From contig JABCYQ010000005.1 in NCBI GenBank assembly GCA_013290125.1, positions 62,001-126,000 of the forward strand: a stretch of DNA of 64,000 nucleotides. The letters are read 5' to 3'. The translations under genes and the position numbers were made by a program. This stretch comes from Vulcanimicrobiota bacterium (lineage in GTDB: Bacteria > Vulcanimicrobiota > Vulcanimicrobiia > Eremiobacterales > Eremiobacteraceae). This document shows positions 24,729-31,133 of this stretch, one piece after another. A model generated the notes under the pieces. That model saw nothing but the letters and a program-made list of their open reading frames with translations. It was not told where the DNA came from and searched no databases. Within the stretch, counting starts at the first letter, position 1, and each line of letters begins with the position of its first letter.

Positions 24729-25253
24729 TTACTTGAGTATGGTTATGGTCGGATCGCCTGTTGGCTTGCCGCCCGTCGTCATCGGATCCCAAAGAATCCA
24801 GACCTTCCCGTAGGTTTCCAGCAGCGACGCCACGACTTGTTGCGACTGCGCCTTTGTCAAACCGGGCATCACGGCAACCTTCAGTTTGGGAATCTCGACG
24901 CGGTGGTAGTGCCACTTGGCTTGTTCCGACGCCGGATACGTTTTCCAAACGGACGTCGGCACGATAGTCTCGACGCCGACCATGTGGCCGTTGGGACCAT
25001 CGCCGTCGTAGAGCAGACACTCTATGAACGACGGCGAGTAGGTCTTGCACCAGTGGTGGATGATCTCGTCGGGATGCCCGGCATAGTGCTGACTTGCGTC
25101 GATGTGGAGCGTGTAGCCAGAAACGGGTGAGGTCATCGGGCCCGACATCATCGGACTCGCGCTTGCCGTTTGCGCGGGATGGTGCAGCGCGGCGAGTGAT
25201 GCTCCGACTAGCACGAGCCCCGCTACGAGAGCCAGGGACATAAAACGCATCAT
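24729..25253 (-). CDS. DUF1264 family exported protein
   Basis: 174 aa from ATG 25253, chosen because GAGGAGG is just upstream and a signal peptide (MSLALVAGLVLVGASLAAL) begins there. The body has the DUF1264 (oil-body-associated-protein-like) pattern: HYAGHPDEIIHHWCK, ECLLYDGDGPNGHMVGVE, WHYHRVEI, and the WILWDP tail. Proteins of this family are widespread and without assigned activity. Confidence 0.85.
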   Translation of the reverse strand: MMRFMSLALVAGLVLVGASLAALHHPAQTASASPMMSGPMTSPVSGYTLHIDASQHYAGHPDEIIHHWCKTYSPSFIECLLYDGDGPNGHMVGVETIVPTSVWKTYPASEQAKWHYHRVEIPKLKVAVMPGLTKAQSQQVVASLLETYGKVWILWDPMTTGGKPTGDPTITILK

Positions 25254-25452
25254 TGGGCCTCCTCTGACAAAAGGGTGCGCCTCCAGTGCGAAAATAGGTA
25301 ACGCCAATGCGTTACGCACGGACGCGTCGTTCGCAACGCCGAATTCGACGGCCTGCGTTCGCAGGGACGCTTGAAACGTTGAAACAAATGCCGAACCGTC
25401 GCGTACTCCTCTAAGCACTTGCGCTTTTCTGCCGGCAACGGGGCAAGGCGAA

Positions 25453-26025
25453 ATGACGATCACTAATGACGAAATGTCCCCGCTCTTAAAAGCGAGGATG
25501 GCTGGTGTCTTCTATTTACTGAGCATAGTGACCGGTATATATGCTGCGACCGTCGCAACGGGCAGACTTAGCGTTGCGGCCAACCTGATCGGGACCGTTT
25601 TCTATGTGATCGTCACGTTGATTCTTTACGACTTGTTGAAGCCCGTGAGCAAGCCGGTCTCATTGCTCGCGGCGCTGTTCAGCCTCGCCGGCTGCACGGT
25701 GAGCTTTCTCAGGTTTCTGCACCTCCCGTCGCCCGACATCAGCAGTCTGGTGTTTTTTGGATTCTATTGCCTTCTGCTCGCCTACCTCATCTTCAAGTCG
25801 ATGTTCCTCCCTCGATGGCTGGGCGTGCTTCTGGCCATCACCGGGTTGGGTTGGCTGACTTTTCTTTCGCCGGCGTTAGGAGATCGTCTGTTTCCGATCC
25901 TTATGATCACGGGTCTCGCCGGCGAAGGATCGCTGACCTTGTGGCTCCTCGTATTCGGCGTCGACGCTCAACGATGGAACGATCAAGCCGCTACGGCTTC
26001 GTCCGAGCGTAGCGATCCCCGATGA
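25453..26025 (+). CDS. DUF4386 family integral membrane protein
   Basis: 190 aa with about six hydrophobic helices, starting MSPLLKARMAGVFYLLSIVT and including SKPVSLLAALFSLAGC and FFGFYCLLLAYLIFKSMFLP, the characteristic DUF4386 segments. The length is somewhat shorter than the usual ~220-240 aa. The 3' end overlaps the converging membrane protein gene (25991-26389) by 35 bp. Function unknown. Confidence 0.85.
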   Translation: MTITNDEMSPLLKARMAGVFYLLSIVTGIYAATVATGRLSVAANLIGTVFYVIVTLILYDLLKPVSKPVSLLAALFSLAGCTVSFLRFLHLPSPDISSLVFFGFYCLLLAYLIFKSMFLPRWLGVLLAITGLGWLTFLSPALGDRLFPILMITGLAGEGSLTLWLLVFGVDAQRWNDQAATASSERSDPR

Positions 26026-26389
26026 TCTCCGGTATGAACGACAAGAGTACCAGAACGAACGTGATGCCAACAATGTTATTGAGCGCGTGCGGGCCGAAAA
26101 TGGTCAAGCCTGCCGCGAGCAGTCCGACAGCTATTGCGCCCAGCAGAAAAAGCGGGCCAGAAACGTAGCAATGGAGGCGATGACTTCGGCGAGCATTGAG
26201 AACGCAGCCAGTCGCCATCCAGACGAACGATACGGCCCAGACCAAGGCGGCTACACGCGTCGATAGGCCAAGAGGGCTCGTGGACAGGCCAATCGCGATC
26301 GGCGCACACCACCAAAAAAGGCCGGAGAGCGGTTGACTCGCCCAATCTTTTTGAGCTCCGCTCGCCAACTCGCTATCAATCTTGCTCAT
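25991..26389 (-). CDS. Four-helix membrane protein at the end of the mer-like operon
   Basis: 132 aa, with four predicted membrane segments (FWWCAPIAIGLST; VAALVWAVSFVWMATGCVLN; LFLLGAIAVGLLAAGLTIF; IVGITFVLVLLSFIPEII). It starts 6 bp after the thioredoxin-like gene on the same strand, so it is the last gene of the mer-like operon. No family recognised; a role in membrane redox or metal transport is inference from context only. Confidence 0.7.
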   Translation of the reverse strand: MSKIDSELASGAQKDWASQPLSGLFWWCAPIAIGLSTSPLGLSTRVAALVWAVSFVWMATGCVLNARRSHRLHCYVSGPLFLLGAIAVGLLAAGLTIFGPHALNNIVGITFVLVLLSFIPEIIGDRYARTKP

Positions 26390-26395
26390 GGAACT

Positions 26396-26961
26396 TCACC
26401 GAGTTTCGTCTAGCAACTTCTGTGTTTGGCCTGCGAAGACGCCTCCGTCGTGTCGCGGCGCCGCTGTCACACCGCCCAACTGATGCATCCAATAATCCGG
26501 CTTCGGCACTCCCGACTTCGACCAAGTCGCGTTGGGTCCGAAAAGCATATACACGTCCCAAGCCGCTGCGGGTGTCGGCAACAAGCGACCGTAGGCGATG
26601 CCTAACACCTCGTTTGGATCCCAATAGTGCGACGCGCGTAAATCGGGAAACAGCCCGTCGCGTCAGCCACGTTGTTCTGTCGCGAACCCAACTCGGGAAC
26701 CCAGACGACAAACGCTTCAAACTTCGAATCCCGATTCTTGAGAAGCAACTGCCTCTCGACTTCACTTGCTCCGTGAAGACAGATCGCTCAGGTAGGGCTG
26801 ACGAGCATCAGGACTCGCACTTTGCCGTTTGCGGCGTTGAATTTTGTTCGCAGCGGCTCCGCTGATGCGTCCAGCACCTCGAAGCTGCGAGTTGCTCCGG
26901 AATGTGAGCAGCCGGCGACGATTGCGGCCAGACCGCTGAGCACGAAACCCGTTCTCTTCAT
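26396..26961 (-). CDS. Thioredoxin-like lipoprotein, candidate selenoprotein (in-frame TGA in UxxC; frameshifted)
   Basis: Starts at ATG 26961 (GGAGAG upstream) with lipobox VAGC (Cys18). The frame reads VRVLMLVSPT, then TGA (26790-26788), then AICLHGASEVERQLLL. The stop replaces the first residue of a redox CxxC, giving U-A-I-C. Reading continues for ~45 codons (FEAFVVWVPELG). One base is then missing near 26652-26660 and the sequence resumes in the next frame (LFPDLRASHYWDPNEVLGIA, PDYWMHQLGG) to 26396. The total of 566 nt is one short of 189 codons. The conserved blocks fit a thioredoxin-like family often near mer genes. A Sec reading is plausible, but the frameshift leaves pseudogene or sequence error open. 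Confidence 0.65.
26760..26778 (-). promoter_or_regulatory. SECIS-like hairpin downstream of the in-frame TGA
   Basis: Nine bases after the TGA, CTTCAC and GTGAAG form a perfect 6-bp stem around the 7-nt loop GGAGCAA. Bacterial SECIS elements lie in the coding region shortly after the UGA, with a small apical loop having G among its first two bases, as here. The codons also encode conserved LHGASE, so the hairpin could be coincidental. Confidence 0.45.
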
Positions 26962-26974
26962 CGCGTTCTCTCCA

Positions 26975-27388
26975 TCATGATGCAGTGATCGAGTAGACTG
27001 TAAAAACCAAGGACGCAATCCATAGCGCGGCGGCGAACCAGAGCACCGCCTGCGAAACTCTAAAGGCAACTCCAGGCGAAGACGATGTCGCGCCGACGAG
27101 GCACGACGATTTCGCCCGATAGACGCTGCGAAATCCCATCGCGAGCATCAATAGCGAAAATACGAACAAGTAGGGCGTGTATGGTTTAAGACCCGCTGCA
27201 GCGGCGGCGCCGGTCGCTCCCAGCAGTCCGACGACGATCGGCGCGACGACGGGACCCGTGCAGCAAACGCTTGCGAGCGTCGCGGTGACGGCGGCACCCA
27301 CGCCGGCCGTCGCCGTTCCTACTGCTGCGCCGACCGTCGCACCTTGACCCATCCGTGAAGCCGCAACGTCATTTGGATCAGGAGACAT
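26975..27388 (-). CDS. MerT-like mercuric/metal transporter
   Basis: 137 aa from ATG 27388 (MSPDPNDV). Three hydrophobic helices are visible. The first contains the vicinal Cys pair SVCCTGP (42-43), the Hg-binding signature of MerT, followed by a Gly/Ala-rich stretch and LKPYTPYLFVFSLLMLAMGF, close to the MerT second helix. The sequence upstream of the CC motif is Gly/Ala-rich and longer than in classical MerT (~116 aa). It overlaps the preceding gene by 11 bp, and the thioredoxin-like gene starts 13 bp after it. Confidence 0.8.
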   Translation of the reverse strand: MSPDPNDVAASRMGQGATVGAAVGTATAGVGAAVTATLASVCCTGPVVAPIVVGLLGATGAAAAAGLKPYTPYLFVFSLLMLAMGFRSVYRAKSSCLVGATSSSPGVAFRVSQAVLWFAAALWIASLVFTVYSITAS

Positions 27389-27719
27389 CGTCGAGATTCC
27401 CCGACTTGGCGATCGCATTCTTCACGGCGACCTCAATCATCATGCGTGAAGGTATCCCGCTCACGACGCCCCCATGCCGATAAACGCGACACATCAAGCC
27501 GTAGTTGTTGAGCGCCACCGACGATGGGTCGACGTCGACGCCGTCGACGCGTATGCTGGGTGAACCAAGGAACTTCAATTTCTGCGCGTCGGCTGCGTCG
27601 TTTACATCGACGTCGCGGATCGTAGGCGGGATTCCGCACTCGGCAAGGACATCTTCGACGAGGTCACGCGCTTGCGCGTGGTGAGGACATCCTTCGAAAT
27701 ACAACACGTCGACGATCAT
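27378..27719 (-). CDS. Thioredoxin-fold protein of mer-type operons
   Basis: 113 aa from ATG 27719, which overlaps the merR stop (ATGA, 27716-27719). It begins VDVLYFEGCPHHAQARDLV, a beta-strand plus Cys-Pro motif like glutaredoxin/thioredoxin-fold proteins in mercury operons. It then has KFLGSPSIRVDGVDVDP and a C-terminal MCRVYRHGGVVSGIPS block with a second Cys. It could hand metal or electrons between MerT and cytosolic partners (inference). The cognate mercuric reductase is not in the window. Confidence 0.75.
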   Translation of the reverse strand: MIVDVLYFEGCPHHAQARDLVEDVLAECGIPPTIRDVDVNDAADAQKLKFLGSPSIRVDGVDVDPSSVALNNYGLMCRVYRHGGVVSGIPSRMMIEVAVKNAIAKSGNLDDVS

Positions 27720-28162
27720 GGTTTCCGTCGGCCGATCTGCCGGCCGCCGTTCGAGGACCTCGTCGGAGCAAAGACTGGGCACGGCACATCCCCTCGGCCC
27801 GAAATCGCGCGGTCGCAGGCGGCCATATACGATCGCAGTTCATGCCGAAACTCTCGCAGCTCGGCGATGCGCGTATCCGCGTCCGCGATCTTTTCAGAGA
27901 GCAGGGAGCGAACGCGTCGACATTCAGTCCGCCCGAGCCGCCCTTGAGGATATAACGCCGCGATTTCCACGAGTGTCATTCCAAGCGATTGCGCCCGGCG
28001 AATCGCACGCACACGGTCAACGTCGGCACTTTCAAAAATGCGGTAGCCCGAAGATGTGCGCGGCGCCGGAGCAAGCAGCCGAAGCCTCTCGTAGTACCGC
28101 ACAGCATCCGGGGTCACGCCTGCAGCAGAGGCGACGCCGCCGACGGTCAAGCTGTCCTTCAC
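27716..28162 (-). CDS. MerR-family metal-responsive regulator
   Basis: 148 aa from GTG 28162, preceded by GGAGG; the longer frame begins inside the promoter. The N-terminal winged HTH (LTVGGVASAAGVTPDAVRYY) is typical. Cysteines fall at 81, 116 and 128, close to the Hg-binding C82/C117/C126 of MerR, with CPVF after the last one. It lies first in its own operon, under a promoter with the classic overlong spacer. The ligand is probably Hg(II) or another soft metal. Confidence 0.87.
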   Translation of the reverse strand: MKDSLTVGGVASAAGVTPDAVRYYERLRLLAPAPRTSSGYRIFESADVDRVRAIRRAQSLGMTLVEIAALYPQGRLGRTECRRVRSLLSEKIADADTRIAELREFRHELRSYMAACDRAISGRGDVPCPVFAPTRSSNGGRQIGRRKP

Positions 28163-28178
28163 TTTTTCCTCCAACCCT

Positions 28179-28210
28179 ATTGTAAACCTTAGAGTTGGCT
28201 CTAAGGTCAA
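28179..28210 (-). promoter_or_regulatory. MerR-type promoter/operator of the mer-like operon
   Basis: On the minus strand TTGACC (28210-28205) and TACAAT (28184-28179) are 20 bp apart. Within the spacer a perfect dyad, ACCTTAGAG-4 nt-CTCTAAGGT (28207-28186), forms the operator. A 19-20 bp spacer with a central dyad is the hallmark of promoters that MerR proteins activate by DNA distortion. Confidence 0.88.
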
Positions 28211-28257
28211 TACTCGCCTAGACGGCTAGGTTAAAGGATGGGGTCTGGGAGCCGTGC

Positions 28258-29289
28258 CTAGCGCAAAGCCATTCCCGCCGGCGATCCGAGCAGCGTGTTG
28301 GAGCCGACGATCGTGCGGATCGGCGCGGCGTTGCCACTCGCGTGAGCAGCATAGACCGTGACACTGTTCGCACTCTGGTTCGTCACGTAGATCTTGCCGC
28401 TGCTGTCGAACGCTATCTCATCGGGAACGCTCAACCCCGTTTTGGTACCAACGATGGTCAAGATCGGGGCAACATCACCTGCCGCGCCGCGTGCATAGAC
28501 CGTCACGCTGTTGGCGCCGTAGTTCGTGACCCATATCCGCCCCATGGCGTCGATGGCAAGCCCGCCTGCGCCGTTGAGACCCGTCTTTGAACCGATGATC
28601 GTACGGATGGGCTTCGCATTTCCGTTGGCGGTTGCGCCGAACTCCGTCACGCTACCGTTTCCGTAGTTCGTGACGTAGATATTCTTGCTTGCATCAAGGG
28701 CGACCGAAAGCGGCTCGAACAGCCCGGTCTTCGCACCGACGATCATCTTCGCAGGCTTGACGTTTCCCGAAGCGCTGGCACCGAAGATCGAGATCGAATT
28801 CCCATACCAATTCGCGACGTAGGATTTGCCTGTGCTATCGAGAGCGACGAACACGGGCCCGTTCAAAAGTGTGTTCGCACCGGAGATCATCTTCGTCGGC
28901 GCTGGGTTGCCGTTCGCACCCGGCGCGTAGACGGTCAATAGATTCGAACCGAAATTCGCGACGTGCAACGCTCGCGTCGCATCGAGCGAGATGCCGACTG
29001 GCTGATTGAGAAGCGTCGACGTGCCGTGGATGACTCGCACGGGCGCGACGTTGCCTTTCGCGGTCAGCGCATAGACCGTGATCGCGTAGAGGTAGCGATC
29101 AGTGACGTAGATGCACGTGTTGGTCGAGCACGCATCTGCAGCCGGCGCAAGCGATTGCTGTGCAAAGTTGCGTTGCGCAGCAGATCGCGAAGCCGGCGAG
29201 AAAGACGGAGCTGCTGAGCACGCGGAAAGCGCGAGCACCGCAGCAACCATCGCGGAGCTGGCGACCGTGGGGCCAAATCGAAAATACAT
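28258..29289 (-). CDS. NHL/SMP-30-like beta-propeller lipoprotein
   Basis: 343 aa. Lipobox LSAC (VLALSACSAA, ~Cys24). It has six or so repeats of ~47 residues, each with G...P...I.G..T.L..P.G...D..G.IYVTN...NSVTVY, the NHL/YVTN-like propeller pattern. Likely surface-anchored. No catalytic site is apparent. Similar in plan to the protein at 55664-56620, suggesting a family expansion. Confidence 0.85.
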   Translation of the reverse strand: MYFRFGPTVASSAMVAAVLALSACSAAPSFSPASRSAAQRNFAQQSLAPAADACSTNTCIYVTDRYLYAITVYALTAKGNVAPVRVIHGTSTLLNQPVGISLDATRALHVANFGSNLLTVYAPGANGNPAPTKMISGANTLLNGPVFVALDSTGKSYVANWYGNSISIFGASASGNVKPAKMIVGAKTGLFEPLSVALDASKNIYVTNYGNGSVTEFGATANGNAKPIRTIIGSKTGLNGAGGLAIDAMGRIWVTNYGANSVTVYARGAAGDVAPILTIVGTKTGLSVPDEIAFDSSGKIYVTNQSANSVTVYAAHASGNAAPIRTIVGSNTLLGSPAGMALR

Positions 29290-29406
29290 AAGACGACCTC
29301 TCCCTTGCGCTGAATCCGACCGCAGGTTGATCGCTCAAGTATAAGGGCGGGCGTCCGGCTGCGTCAAGCCGCGTCGGAAGGTCTGAATATTAAGGTCCGT
29401 CACATC

Positions 29407-31011
29407 TTAGGACTCCTGACCCGCAGAAGGTATAGATTCGCCCACTACGACGGGTATCAAGAGATGCGAGTCGTACGTCGCGCCGGTGTAGATCGAATGC
29501 CAACCGTGATTCACAGTTGGATTGTGCCGGAACGCCGGATATCTGTCAGCATCGTGGCCGAGAACATCGATGCGCAACGTCGATCCGGCTTCGAAGAGCG
29601 TGCTTGACGCGAGAACCTCGATCTCGACCGGAACTATTTCATTCGGCCCCATAGGATCGGCTTCTATGTGCGAATGCCAAGGCATCCCAGGACGGCTGCG
29701 CAGCGGATCTAGCGCGCGGTGCGAGACGCGCAGCCAACCCTTCGCGACGCCGTCTCTATCGAAGCCGTTGTAGCCGAAGAAGAAAACCTCTTGCCCGGCT
29801 CCATCGAATTTGCGGACCTTCACAAAGAGGTCCAAATCCGTCCCTTCGCTCGTTGAGACCCACAGCTTTAGCGACATCGACCCCGTGAGTTCTGTTTCCC
29901 TCGAAAAGCGATACGCAAAAATCGCGCGATCCGGGGACTCTCGCTCAGTCGTTGCGTAACGCACGTCATGCACTTCCGATAACGGTCGCGTTTCGAGCGT
30001 ACCTGATGCGGCGTTGAGGTACAACGGCGTATATCTAACGCCCGAGAGCGGCCATCCGGTCTCACCGCGCACCGTCCATTGTGAAATCGACCGGCGCACC
30101 TCGAGCCGCACGCGTGGCGTCATATCCCAGCCGTTGGCTTCGCCTTTGAGGAAATGATCGAAAAAGCGCCGCTGCGTTCTGCCCGCTTCCTCTCCATAGA
30201 ATGTTTCCCACTTGCGCCCGCCGTGCGTGAACAGCCACTTCTGATTGGACCCGATGCGTTCGAAGCCGAGCAGTGAACCCCGCGTATGAAGGCCATGATC
30301 CGACCAGCTCGCGCACACGAGCGCGGGAATGTCGATCATCTCAAGCGCGGGGCGTTTGCTTGCCCACTACTCGTCGTCCAGCGGCCGGGCGTCGCGCTCT
30401 CGAATAAAATCTTCCGCCAGCGCAAAACGCCTGTTGTGCCCGCGTTGCATGCGGTTATTCCACCAGAGCGACACGAAGCCGGACTCACGTACACCATCTT
30501 GGTACCCTAACTCGCGCAGCAAGTCGGTGGCGCCTTCCCACGGAATGATCGCTTTGAGGGCCGGCGGACGAAGTGCCGCGGCATTCCACTGCGACATGGC
30601 CAAATACGAAACCCCGCATAGGCCAACTGCCCCCGACGACCACGGCTGGCGCGCGCACCATTCGATGAGCTCGGCGTAATCCTGCGCGTCCGCCGGCGTC
30701 CACGCCCCCGCGCGCCCTTCGGACTTGTGCATGCCGCGCACGTCGGCTTGGACGACATTGTATCCGGCATCGACCCAAAAGAGCGGGTCCGGAGATTCAA
30801 AGCCAGTCCATCGGGAGCACTTCAGTTTTCCGAAGTTCACCCCGGCAAGCCCCATAAAGAACATGCCGATCCGATCCGGCGTGTTGTCTTTGCCGTACGG
30901 CGTCACCGACAAAACGACCGGATGCGCTGCTCCGTCGTCCGGTCGAAAAACATTTGCGAAAAGGCGCACGCCATCTCGCATACGGATGACCGCATCGCGT
31001 TCGAATCTCAC
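29407..31011 (-). pseudogene. CocE/NonD family hydrolase interrupted by one in-frame amber codon
   Basis: GTG at 31011. Codons 1-214 carry the alpha/beta-hydrolase core with nucleophile motif CGVSYLAM (Ser135). A TAG at 30369-30367 follows RPLDDE. The same frame continues WASKRPALEMIDIPALVCAS, SWSDHGLHTRG, then a beta-jelly-roll C-terminal domain (LTGSMSLKLWVSTSEGTDLD) to 29407. The total of 534 codons before the stop is normal for X-Pro-dipeptidyl-peptidase/CocE-type acyl hydrolases. Only a single base separates it from an intact gene (Tyr TAC/TAT or Trp TGG expected). It may be a recent nonsense mutation, suppressed amber or sequence error. Confidence 0.82.
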
Positions 31012-31133
31012 GTTACTATTATCATTCTCCGATTCGTCCCAGTCACAACTGAATTATTTCATAAGCCGCATTCTGAAACCGGCGACGTAGGTCGGGTAGG
31101 CTCTATTTGGCGCTGTTGGGTCTCGCGTGACGC

